Shown here: in pieces, positions 1 to 10,780 of the stretch
How the letters are laid out: every line of letters starts with the position of its first letter
Numbering within the stretch: position 1 is the stretch's first letter
Source of the DNA: Apostichopus japonicus
Taxonomy: Eukaryota > Echinodermata > Holothuroidea > Aspidochirotida > Stichopodidae
Length of the DNA stretch: 64,000 nucleotides
Assembly: GCF_037975245.1 (NCBI RefSeq)
Contig: NC_092572.1
Location: 16,932,269-16,996,268 of the forward strand
Direction: 5' to 3'
Translations under genes and position numbers: made by a program
Notes under the pieces: generated by a model
Database searches by the model: none
The model's input: only the letters and a program-made list of their open reading frames with translations
Told to the model about the DNA's origin: nothing

Positions 1-30
1 TACAGTGGCGCGATGGCTTGGCGCACTGTA
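1..30 (+). other. Imperfect inverted repeat / hairpin 1 of the monomer
   Basis: TACAGT at 1-6 pairs with ACTGTA at 25-30. After one bulged G (position 7), GCGC at 8-11 pairs with GCGC at 21-24. The nine-base loop is GATGGCTTG. That makes ten base pairs with one bulge, repeated in nearly every monomer. The upper half coincides with the D-arm-like A-box region. The T-to-C variant at offset 29, common between 12.1 and 20.5 kb, breaks one pair (with A at offset 2). Confidence 0.7.
6..16 (+). promoter_or_regulatory. Pol III A-box-like element (present in each monomer)
   Basis: TGGCGCGATGG matches the A-box pattern TGGCNNAGTGG at 9 of 11 positions, with the AG inverted to GA. It lies in a D-arm-like fold: GCGC (8-11), a nine-base loop containing GG (12-20), GCGC (21-24). 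It is repeated every 165 bp through all arms. Rare variants alter it, such as G-to-C at offset 16 near 16520, 18665 and 19490, and G-to-C at offset 15 at four sites. Promoter function is inferred from the match, not shown. Confidence 0.6.
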
Positions 31-64
31 CGAGCTGATGTTCGAGACTCTCTTTTGCATCCGT

Positions 65-75
65 GGTTCGAACCC
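65..75 (+). promoter_or_regulatory. Pol III B-box-like element (present in each monomer)
   Basis: GGTTCGAACCC matches the tRNA T-arm/B-box consensus GGTTCGANTCC with one difference (C at position 9), and this form occurs in genuine tRNAs. The flanking CCG and CGG allow a T-stem-like pairing with one mismatch. The spacing from the A box (48 bp between the boxes) is within the tRNA/SINE range. GGTTCGAACC is also a perfect palindrome, so the B box reads on both strands, but only the + strand has an A box at the right place. Variants at offsets 73-74 (AATTCC, AATCCC, AAGCCC, AACTCC) occur in a few monomers and leave GGTTCGA intact. Confidence 0.65.
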
Positions 76-89
76 CGGGTGATGACGTC

Positions 90-104
90 TTTTGCCGATC
101 TTTT
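90..104 (+). terminator. T4 runs downstream of the B box, possible Pol III terminators
   Basis: TTTT occurs at offsets 90-93 and 101-104, that is 15 and 26 bases after the B box. Four or more T residues on the RNA-like strand are the minimal Pol III stop in many animals. A further TTTT at 53-56, between the A and B boxes, might cause early termination and argues against a long stable transcript. Termination here is an inference. Confidence 0.4.
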
Positions 105-133
105 ACAGCAAGTGCCTACACGGGGAGCTGTAA
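103..133 (+). other. Inverted repeat / hairpin 2 of the monomer
   Basis: TTACAGC at 103-109 is perfectly complementary to GCTGTAA at 127-133, with a 17-base loop at 110-126. It recurs in each monomer. The 5' end of the LINE at 8693 joins the satellite inside this loop (after offset 112). The only length-variant monomer in the window, at 11008-11074, has lost 13 bases of the loop. Confidence 0.65.
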
Positions 134-3100
134 GTATTAGTTAATCCACCTAATATCTCAGTCCATACAGTGGCGCGATGGCTTGGCGCACTGTACGAGC
201 TGATGTTCGAGACTCTCTTTTGCATCCGTGGTTCGAACCCCGGGTGATGACGTCTTTTGCCGATCTTTTACAGCAAGTGCCTACACGGGGAGCTGTAAGT
301 ATTAGTTAATCCACCTAATATCTCAGTCCATACAGTGGCGCGATGGCTTGGCGCACTGTACGAGCTGATGTTCGAGACTCTCTTTTGCATCCGTGGTTCG
401 AACCCCGGGTGATGACGTCTTTTGCCGATCTTTTACAGCAAGTGCCTACACGGGGAGCTGTAAGTATTAGTTAATCCACCTAATATCTCAGTCCATACAG
501 TGGCGCGATGGCTTGGCGCACTGTACGAGCTGATGTTCGAGACTCTCTTTTGCATCCGTGGTTCGAACCCCGGGTGATGACGTCTTTTGCCGATCTTTTA
601 CAGCAAGTGCCTACACGGGGAGCTGTAAGTATTACTTAATCCACCTAATATCTCAGTCCATACAGTGGCGCGATGGCTTGGCGCACTGTACGAGCTGATG
701 TTCGAGACTCTCTTTTGCATCCGTGGTTCGAACCCCGGGTGTTGACGTCTTTTGCCGATCTTTTACAGCAAGTGCCTACACGGGGAGCTGTAAGTATTAG
801 TTAATCCACCTAATATCTCAGTCCATACAGTGGCGCGATGGCTTGGCGCACTGTACGAGCTGATGTTCGAGACTCTCTTTTGCATCCGTGGTTCGAACCC
901 CGGGTGTTGACGTCTTTTGCCGATCTTTTACAGCAAGTGCCTACACGGGGAGCTGTAAGTATTAGTTAATCCACCTAATATCTCAGTCCATACAGTGGCG
1001 CGATGGCTTGGCGCACTGTATGAGCTGATGTTCGAGACTCTCTTTTGCATCCGTGGTTCGAATTCCGGGTGTTGACGTCTTTTGCCGATCTTTTACAGCA
1101 AGTGCCTACACGGGGAGCTGTAAGTATTAGTTAATCCACCTAATATCTCAGTCCATACAGTGGCGCGATGGCTTGGCGCACTGTACGAGCTGATGTTCGA
1201 GACTCTCTTTTGCATCCGTGGTTCGAATTCCGGGTGTTGACGTCTTTTGCCGATCTTTTACAGCAATTGCCTACACGGGGAGCTGTAAGTATTAGTTAAT
1301 CCACCTAATATCTCAGTCCATACAGTGGCGCGATGGCTTGGCGCACTGTACGAGCTGATGTTCGAGACTCTCTTTTGCATCCGTGGTTCGAATCCCGGGT
1401 GTTGACGTCTTTTGCCGATCTTTTACAGCAAGTGCCTACACGGGGAGCTGTAAGTATTAGTTAATCCACCTAATATCTCAGTCCATACAGTGGCGCGATG
1501 GCTTGGCGCACTGTACGAGCTGATGTTCGAGACTCTCTTTTGCATCCGTGGTTCGAACCCCGGGTGTTGACGTCTTTTGCCGATCTTTTACAGCAAGTGC
1601 CTACACGGGGAGCTGTAAGTATTAGTTAATCCACCTAATATCTCAGTCCATACAGTGGCGCGATGGCTTGGCGCACTGTACGAGCTGATGTTCGAGACTC
1701 TCTTTTGCATCCGTGGTTCGAACCCCGGGTGTTGACGTCTTTTGCCGATCTTTTACAGCAAGTGCCTACACGGGGAGCTGTAAGTATTAGTTAATCCACC
1801 TAATATCTCAGTCCATACAGTGGCGCGATGGCTTGGCGCACTGTACGAGCTGATGTTCGAGACTCTCTTTTGCATCCGTGGTTCGAACCCCGGGTGTTGA
1901 CGTCTTTTGCCGATCTTTTACAGCAAGTGCCTACACGGGGAGCTGTAAGTATTAGTTAATCCACCTAATATCTCAGTCCATACAGTGGCGCGATGGCTTG
2001 GCGCACTGTACGAGCTGATGTTCGAGACTCTCTTTTGCATCCGTGGTTCGAAGCCCGGGTGATGACGTCTTTTGCCGATCTTTTACAGCAAGTGCCTACA
2101 CGGGGAGCTGTAAGTATTAGTTAATCCACCTAATATCTCAGTCCATACAGTGGCGCGATGGCTTGGCGCACTGTACGAGCTGATGTTCGAGACTCTCTTT
2201 TGCATCCGTGGTTCGAACCCCGGGTGTTGACGTCTTTTGCCGATCTTTTACAGCAAGTGCCTACACGGGGAGCTGTAAGTATTAGTTAATCCACCTAATA
2301 TATCAGTCCATACAGTGGCGCGATGGCTTGGCGAACTGTACGAGCTGATGTTCGAGACTCTCTTTTGCATCCGTGGTTCGAACCCCGGGTGTTGACGTCT
2401 TTTGCCGATCTTTTACAGCAAGTGCCTACACGGGGAGCTGTAAGTATTAGTTAATCCACCTAATATCTCAGTCCATACAGTGGCGCGATGGCTTGGCGCA
2501 CTGTACGAGCTGATGTTCGAGACTCTCTTTTGCATCCGTGGTTCGAACCCCGGGTGTTGACGTCTTTTGCCGATCTTTTACAGCAAGTGCCTACACGGGG
2601 AGCTGTAAGTATTACTTAATCCACCTAATATCTCAGTCCATACAGTGGCGCGATGGCTTGGCGCACTGTACGAGCTGATGTTCGAGACTCTCTTTTGCAT
2701 CCGTGGTTCGAACCCCGGGTGTTGACGTCTTTTGCCGATCTTTTACAGCAAGTGCCTACACGGGGAGCTGTAAGTATTAGTTAATCCACCTAATATCTCA
2801 GTCCATACAGTGGCGCGATGGCTTGGCGCACTGTACGAGCTGATGTTCGAGACTCTCTTTTGCATCCGTGGTTCGAACCCCGGGTGATGACGTCTTTTGC
2901 CGATCTTTTACAGCAAGTGCCTACACGGGGAGCTGTAAGTATTAGTTAATCCACCTAATAGCTCAGTCCATACAGTGGCGCGATGGCTTGGCGCACTGTA
3001 CGAGCTGATGTTCGAGACTCTCTTTTGCATCCGTGGTTCGAACCCCGGGTGTTGACGTCTTTTGCCGATCTTTTACAGCAAGTGCCTACACGGGGAGCTG

Positions 3101-6100
3101 TAAGTATTACTTAATCCACCTAATATCTCAGTCCATACAGTGGCGCGATGGCTTGGCGCACTGTACGAGCTGATGTTCGAGACTCTCTTTTGCATCCGTG
3201 GTTCGAACCCCGGGTGTTGACGTCTTTTGCCGATCTTTTACAGCAAGTGCCTACACGGGGAGCTGTAAGTATTACTTAATCCACCTAATATCTCAGTCCA
3301 TACAGTGGCGCGATGGCTTGGCGCACTGTACGAGCTGATGTTCGAGACTCTCTTTTGCATCCGTGGTTCGAACCCCGGGTGTTGACGTCTTTTGCCGATC
3401 TTTTACAGCAAGTGCCTACACGGGGAGCTGTAAGTATTACTTAATCCACCTAATATCTCAGTCCATACAGTGGCGCGATGGCTTGGCGCACTGTACGAGC
3501 TGATGTTCGAGACTCTCTTTTGCATCCGTGGTTCGAACCCCGGGTGTTGACGTCTTTTGCCGATCTTTTACAGCAAGTGCCTACACGGGGAGCTGTAAGT
3601 ATTAGTTAATCCACCTAATATCTCAGTCCATACAGTGGCGCGATGGCTTGGCGCACTGTACGAGCTGATGTTCGAGACTCTCTTTTGCATCCGTGGTTCG
3701 AACCCCGGGTGTTGACGTCTTTTGCCGATCTTTTACAGCAAGTGCCTACACGGGGAGCTGTAAGTATTAGTTAATCCACCTAATATCTCAGTCCATACAG
3801 TGGCGCGATGGCTTGGCGCACTGTACGAGCTGATGTTCGAGACTCTCTTTTGCATCCGTGGTTCGAACCCCGGGTGTTGACGTCTTTTGCCGATCTTTTA
3901 CAGCAAGTGCCTACACGGGGAGCTGTAAGTATTAGTTAATCCACCTAATATCTCAGTCCATACAGTGGCGCGATGGCTTGGCGCACTGTACGAGCTGATG
4001 TTCGAGACTCTCTTTTGCATCCGTGGTTCGAACCCCGGGTGTTGACGTCTTTTGCCGATCTTTTACAGCAAGTGCCTACACGGGGAGCTGTAAGTATTAG
4101 TTAATCCACCTAATATCTCAGTCCATACAGTGGCGCGATGGCTTGGCGCACTGTACGAGCTGATGTTCGAGACTCTCTTTTGCATCCGTGGTTCGAACCC
4201 CGGGTGTTGACGTCTTTTGCCGATCTTTTACAGCAAGTGCCTACACGGGGAGCTGTAAGTATTACTTAATCCACCTAATATCTCAGTCCATACAGTGGCG
4301 CGATGGCTTGGCGCACTGTACGAGCTGATGTTCGAGACTCTCTTTTGCATCCGTGGTTCGAACCCCGGGTGTTGACGTCTTTTGCCGATCTTTTACAGCA
4401 AGTGCCTACACGGGGAGCTGTAAGTATTACTTAATCCACCTAATATCTCAGTCCATACAGTGGCGCGATGGCTTGGCGCACTGTACGAGCTGATGTTCGA
4501 GACTCTCTTTTGCATCCGTGGTTCGAACCCCGGGTGTTGACGTCTTTTGCCGATCTTTTACAGCAAGTGCCTACACGGGGAGCTGTAAGTATTAGTTAAT
4601 CCACCTAATATCTCAGTCCATACAGTGGCGCGATGGCTTGGCGCACTGTACGAGCTGATGTTCGAGACTCTCTTTTGCATCCGTGGTTCGAACCCCGGGT
4701 GTTGACGTCTTTTGCCGATCTTTTACAGCAAGTGCCTACACGGGGAGCTGTAAGTATTAGTTAATCCACCTAATATCTCAGTCCATACAGTGGCGCGATG
4801 GCTTGGCGCACTGTACGAGCTGATGTTCGAGACTCTCTTTTGCATCCGTGGTTCGAACCCCGGGTGTTGACGTCTTTTGCCGATCTTTTACAGCAAGTGC
4901 CTACACGGGGAGCTGTAAGTATTAGTTAATCCACCTAATATCTCAGTCCATACAGTGGCGCGATGGCTTGGCGCACTGTACGAGCTGATGTTCGAGACTC
5001 TCTTTTGCATCCGTGGTTCGAACCCCGGGTGTTGACGTCTTTTGCCGATCTTTTACAGCAAGTGCCTACACGGGGAGCTGTAAGTATTAGTTAATCCACC
5101 TAATATCTCAGTCCATACAGTGGCGCGATGGCTTGGCGCACTGTACGAGCTGATGTTCGAGACTCTCTTTTGCATCCGTGGTTCGAACCCCTGGTGTTGA
5201 CGTCTTTTGCCGATCTTTTACAGCAAGTGCCTACACGGGGAGCTGTAAGTATTACTTAATCCACCTAATATCTCAGTCCATACAGTGGCGCGATGGCTTG
5301 GCGCACTGTACGAGCTGATGTTCGAGACTCTCTTTTGCATCCGTGGTTCGAACCCCGGGTGATGACGTCTTTTGCCGATCTTTTACAGCAAGTGCCTACA
5401 CGGGGAGCTGTAAGTATTAGTTAATCCACCTAATATCTCAGTCCATACAGTGGCGCGATGGCTTGGCGCACTGTACGAGCTGATGTTCGAGACTCTCTTT
5501 TGCATCCGTGGTTCGAACCCCGGGTGTTGACGTCTTTTGCCGATCTTTTACAGCAAGTGCCTACACGGGGAGCTGTAAGTATTACTTAATCCACCTAATA
5601 TCTCAGTCCATACAGTGGCGCGATGGCTTGGCGCACTGTACGGGCTGATGTTCGAGACTCTCTTTTGCATCCGTGGTTCGAACCCCGGGTGTTGACGTCT
5701 TTTGCCGATCTTTTACAGCAAGTGCCTACACGGGGAGCTGTAAGTATTAGTTAATCCACCTAATATCTCAGTCCATACAGTGGCGCGATGGCTTGGCGCA
5801 CTGTACGAGCTGATGTTCGAGACTCTCTTTTGCATCCGTTGTTCGAACCCCGGGTGTTGACGTCTTTTGCCGATCTTTTACAGCAAGTGCCTACACGGGG
5901 AGCTGTAAGTATTAGTTAATTCACCTAATATCTCAGTCCATACAGTGGCGCGATGGCTTGGCGCACTGTACGAGCTGATGTTCGAGACTCTCTTTTGCAT
6001 CCGTGGTTCGAACCCCGGGTGTTGACGTCTTTTGCCGATCTTTTACAGCAAGTGCCTACACGGGGAGCTGTAAGTATTAGTTAATCCACCTAATATCTCA

Positions 6101-8665
6101 GTCCATACAGTGGCGCGATGGCTTGGCGCACTGTACGAGCTGATGTTCGAGACTCTCTTTTGCATCCGTGGTTCGAACCCCGGGTGTTGACGTCTTTTGC
6201 CGATCTTTTACAGCAAGTGCCTACACGGGGAGCTGTAAGTATTAGTTAATCCACCTAATATCTCAGTCCATACAGTGGCGCGATGGCTTGGCGCACTGTA
6301 CGAGCTGATGTTCGAGACTCTCTTTTGCATCCGTGGTTCGAACCCCGGGTGTTGACGTCTTTTGCCGATCTTTTACAGCAAGTGCCTACACGGGGAGCTG
6401 TAAGTATTAGTTAATCCACCTAATATCTCAGTCCATACAGTGGCGCGATGGCTTGGCGCACTGTACGAGCTGATGTTCGAGACTCTCTTTTGCATCCGTG
6501 GTTCGAACCCCGGGTGTTGACGTCTTTTGCCGATCTTTTACAGCAAGTGCCTACACGGGGAGCTGTAAGTATTAGTTAATCCACCTAATATCTCAGTCCA
6601 TACAGTGGCGCGATGGCTTGGCGCACTGTACGAGCTGATGTTCGAGACTCTCTTTTGCATCCGTGGTTCGAACCCCGGGTGTTGACGTCTTTTGCCGATC
6701 TTTTACAGCAAGTGCCTACACGGGGAGCTGTAAGTATTAGTTAATCCACCTAATATCTCAGTCCATACAGTGGCGCGATGGCTTGGCGCACTGTACGAGC
6801 TGATGTTCGAGACTCTCTTTTGCATCCGTGGTTCGAACCCCGGGTGATGACGTCTTTTGCCGATCTTTTACAGCAAGTGCCTACACGGGGAGCTGTAAGT
6901 ATTAGTTAATCCACCTAATATCTCAGTCCATACAGTGGCGCGATGGCTTGGCGCACTGTACGAGCTGATGTTCGAGACTCTCTTTTGCATCCGTGGTTCG
7001 AACCCCGGGTGATGACGTCTTTTGCCGATCTTTTACAGCAAGTGCCTACACGGGGAGCTGTAAGTATTACTTAATCCACCTAATATCTCAGTCCATACAG
7101 TGGCGCGATGGCTTGGCGCACTGTACGAGCTGATGTTCGAGACTCTCTTTTGCATCCGTGGTTCGAACCCCGGGTGATGACGTCTTTTGCCGATCTTTTA
7201 CAGCAAGTGCCTACACGGGGAGCTGTAAGTATTAGTTAATCCACCTAATATCTCAGTCCATACAGTGGCGCGATGGCTTGGCGCACTGTACGAGCTGATG
7301 TTCGAGACTCTCTTTTGCATCCGTGGTTCGAACCCCGGGTGTTGACGTCTTTTGCCGATCTTTTACAGCAAGTGCCTACACGGGGAGCTGTAAGTATTAG
7401 TTAATCCACCTAATATCTCAGTCCATACAGTGGCGCGATGGCTTGGCGCACTGTACGAGCTGATGTTCGAGACTCTCTTTTGCATCCGTGGTTCGAACCC
7501 CGGGTGATGACGTCTTTTGCCGATCTTTTACAGCAAGTGCCTACACGGGGAGCTGTAAGTATTAGTTAATCCACCTAATATCTCAGTCCATACAGTGGCG
7601 CGATGGCTTGGCGCACTGTACGAGCTGATGTTCGAGACTCTCTTTTGCATCCGTGGTTCGAACCCCGGGTGTTGACGTCTTTTGCCGATCTTTTACAGCA
7701 AGTGCCTACACGGGGAGCTGTAAGTATTAGTTAATCCACCTAATATCTCAGTCCATACAGTGGCGCGATGGCTTGGCGCACTGTACGAGCTGATGTTCGA
7801 GACTCTCTTTTGCATCCGTGGTTCGAACCCCGGGTGTTGACGTCTTTTGCCGATCTTTTACAGCAAGTGCCTACACGGGGAGCTGTAAGTATTAGTTAAT
7901 CCACCTAATATCTCAGTCCATACAGTGGCGCGATGGCTTGGCGCACTGTACGAGCTGATGTTCGAGACTCTCTTTTGCATCCGTGGTTCGAACCCCGGGT
8001 GATGACGTCTTTTGCCGATCTTTTACAGCAAGTGCCTACACGGGGAGCTGTAAGTATTAGTTAATCCACCTAATATCTCAGTCCATACAGTGGCGCGATG
8101 GCTTGGCGCACTGTACGAGCTGATGTTCGAGACTCTCTTTTGCATCCGTGGTTCGAACCCCGGGTGATGACGTCTTTTGCCGATCTTTTACAGCAAGTGC
8201 CTACACGGGGAGCTGTAAGTATTAGTTAATCCACCTAATATCTCAGTCCATACAGTGGCGCGATGGCTTGGCGCACTGTACGAGCTGATGTTCGAGACTC
8301 TCTTTTGCATCCGTGGTTCGAACCCCGGGTGTTGACGTCTTTTGCCGATCTTTTACAGCAAGTGCCTACACGGGGAGCTGTAAGTATTAGTTAATCCACC
8401 TAATATCTCAGTCCATACAGTGGCGCGATGGCTTGGCGCACTGTACGAGCTGATGTTCGAGACTCTCTTTTGCATCCGTGGTTCGAACCCCGGGTGTTGA
8501 CGTCTTTTGCCGATCTTTTACAGCAAGTGCCTACACGGGGAGCTGTAAGTATTAGTTAATCCACCTAATATCTCAGTCCATACAGTGGCGCGATGGCTTG
8601 GCGCACTGTACGAGCTGATGTTCGAGACTCTCTTTTGCATCCGTGGTTCGAACCCCGGGTGTTGA

Positions 8666-8692
8666 CGTCTTTTGCCGATCTTTTACAGCAAG
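8666..8692 (+). repeat. Target site duplication, left copy (27 bp), of LINE 1
   Basis: Satellite offsets 86-112, from CGTCTTTTG to ACAGCAAG, immediately precede the LINE and are repeated exactly at 11008-11034. The next two bases (TG) fit both satellite and element, so the junction has 2-bp microhomology. A duplication of the target is the hallmark of target-primed reverse transcription. Confidence 0.85.
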
Positions 8693-10780
8693 TGGGACGA
8701 TATCCTGAGAGAAAATGACACTAATACTGCATATAATATATTTTATGACTGTATAAACACAACATATAGTAACTGTTTTCCATACCTCAATATCAAAACT
8801 AAAAATCGCAAAAAGAAACATCCTTGGATTACAAAAGGTATTTTGACTTCTATTAAAAAGAAAAATAGGCTTTTCAAAAATTACATTCAAAATCCAACGC
8901 CTATTAATAAGATGTCTTATACAACTTACCGTAACAAGCTTAATCTAATTATTAGATTCTCCAAAAGATTACATTACAACAATAAATTTTACGATACTAG
9001 AAATAATCCGAGGGGCACCTGGAATACTATAAATGAAATTCTTCATAATGACCGTAAGCAATCAACGTATCCTGCTGCCTTCAGACACGAGGATCGCGAT
9101 ATTAACAATGAAAATGATATCGCAAATACCTTCAATGACTTCTTTGTCAACCTTGGCCCATCATTAGCTAATAAGATCAACTATAAAGGATCACATAACG
9201 ACTTTATGAGTGACAATATAAACAGTCACTCTATTTTTACCTATCCTGTGTATGAGGAAGAACTTAAAAAAATCGCTATTTCATGTCTAAAACCCAATAA
9301 AGCAGCAGGATATGATGATTTCAAGCCCGGAATTATTAAGCATATTATCCCTTTTATTACAAAACCACTGGCCCATATTTGCAATTTGTCTTTTCAAACT
9401 GGCACGTTTCCAGATAAATTAAAAGTTTCAAAAGTTATACCGGTGTATAAAAAGGGTGACAAAGATAACTACGAAAATTACCGGCCTATATCATTGTTGT
9501 CGTGCTTTTCTAAAATAATTGAAAGGCTTATGTTTAATCGTATTTTTAATTTTCTTAACAAGCATGATATTCTATGTAATCAGCAGTATGGTTTTAGAGC
9601 AGATCACTCTACTGAACTTGCATTGGCAGATGCTATTGACAAACTATCCAGCAGCTTAGAAAACAATAAAACTTGCATTGGTGTATTTCTAGACCTTTCA
9701 AAGGCTTTCGACACTATTGATCATGTGATCTTAATGAGTAAATTGCACCACTACGGTATTAGAGGAACAACACTGAATTGGATAGACAGTTATATTACAA
9801 ATCGTTATCAATATACCTCTTACAAAAGCTCTACTTCTCGTATTGCAGAAATTCAATGCGGTGTCCCACAGGGTTCAATTTTAGGCCCATTGCTGTTCAT
9901 TTTATATGTCAATGACATCTGCCAAATTTCTAAATTTGCAAACATTACATTATTTGCTGATGATACAAGTATTTTCTTCGATTCAGATATAAATGCAAAT
10001 TCATTCCATATTCAAATTTCTAATGAACTAAGTAAATTTAATAACTGGTTTTCTGCCAATAAACTATCACTTAATATTGGCAAAACTAATTATATTGCGT
10101 TTAATACTTCCAGAAATTTTAGCTGGGATAAAGATATCACCATGGGTGGTATAATTCTAAAACAAGTTTATACTACTAAGTTTTTAGGTGTATATATTGA
10201 TAATAAGCTTTCGTGGCATGAGCACATTTCTACAGTATGCAGGAAAGCAGCGAAAAGCGTTGGGATTTTATCAAAGTTGAAATTTCTCCTACCAGAGCGC
10301 ATATTAAAGACTCTCTACCAAACTTTGGTCGTTCCACACATCTCATATTGTTCAATTATCTGGTCTGGCACGCCAGAAACCAATCTTTATCCTCTTATTA
10401 TTCTCCAAAAGAAAGCCATGCGACACATTTCACGTGTTGCACCTCGTGAACACACAAATCAACTTTTCAAGAATCTCAACTTATTAAAAGTTACCGACAT
10501 TTTTCGTGTAAATCTTGCCACGTTTGCATATAAGGCATAGAATGGTTTATTGCCAAACACATTTCATGATATTTTAACTAGTAACAGTGTGATACATCAC
10601 CACAACACACGGAATGCTGATAATGCACATTACTTTTCTTATAAAACATCGATTGGGAGGCTTCGACTTAGAAATCGTGCAATAAAGACATGGAATTCCA
10701 TAACAGAGAGCTTCAAAACCAAAGTATCCAGTAAAATATTCAAAAAGCATCTGACCAAAGACGTTATATCCAGTTATTAA
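8693..10780 (+). pseudogene. Reverse transcriptase ORF2 fragment of LINE 1, one premature stop
   Basis: This is the C-terminal part of a LINE ORF2 protein, which copies its own RNA into the target by target-primed reverse transcription. An open frame enters from the satellite (seven or so satellite codons from 8672 with no ATG) and becomes LINE-like at 8693. After a basic linker (PWITKGI near 8822) come the RT motifs: a PNKAAGYDD box near 9293, KKGDKDNYENYRPISLL near 9449-9500, motif A with catalytic Asp at 9692, GVPQGSILGPLLFILYVNDI near 9860-9920, and FADD at 9953-9964. A TAG at 10538-10540 interrupts the frame, which then continues in the same phase for 79 more codons (LLPNTFHDIL to KDVISSY) and ends at a TAA at 10778. 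The single nonsense change and missing endonuclease make this copy dead. No frameshift was seen. Confidence 0.88.

Larger units (their letters stand above)
1..165 (+). repeat. Reference monomer of the satellite (tRNA/SINE-like head plus body)
   Basis: First complete monomer, used here as the offset reference. Offsets 1-30 form an imperfect inverted repeat. Offsets 6-16 resemble a Pol III A box and 65-75 a B box. T4 runs lie at 53-56, 90-93 and 101-104. The sequence TCTTTTGC occurs at 51-58 and 88-95, with a related copy (TCTTTTAC) at 99-106. Offsets 103-133 contain a second inverted repeat. Offsets 134-165 are AT-rich linker. CpG dinucleotides are frequent, especially in the first 90 bp. The head resembles tRNA-derived SINEs, but the rest of the monomer matches nothing I recognise. 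The chosen start is arbitrary because the repeat is circularly permutable. I cannot name the satellite family from sequence alone. Confidence 0.9.
1..8692 (+). repeat. 165-bp satellite array, left arm (52 monomers + 112 bp)
   Basis: Head-to-tail tandem repeat with a strict 165-bp period. The motif TACAGTGGCGCGATGG starts at 1, 166, 331, 496, 661 and so on to 8581, which is exactly 52 periods, so no net indel has accumulated. Monomers differ by scattered substitutions. Most (about 40 of 53) carry T at offset 82 (GTTGACG), whereas monomers 1-4, 13, 18, 33, 42-44, 46, 49 and 50 carry A (GATGACG). A G-to-C change at offset 140 (ATTAC) occurs in about ten monomers of this arm only (for example at 635, 2615, 3110, 3275, 3440, 4265). 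Other singletons include AATTCC at the B box of monomers 7 and 8. The array is cut at offset 112 by the LINE that follows. It extends beyond the left edge of the window. Confidence 0.97.

Noticed and set aside
66-79. CENP-B box (TTCG...CGGG)
   Set aside because: TTCG and CGGG are four bases apart; the CENP-B box needs seven with an internal A.
1-85. A functional tRNA gene in each monomer
   Set aside because: A and B boxes are present, but no acceptor stem pairs across the unit (offsets before the A box pair with 25-30 instead), there is no convincing anticodon arm, and a T4 run lies between the boxes.
1-8692. CRISPR array
   Set aside because: The repeats are contiguous 165-bp units with no unique spacers, and the LINE content is animal-like.
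8573-8890. 105-codon minus-strand frame at the left junction of LINE 1
   Set aside because: It spans satellite and element on the antisense strand and is a shadow of the RT frame.
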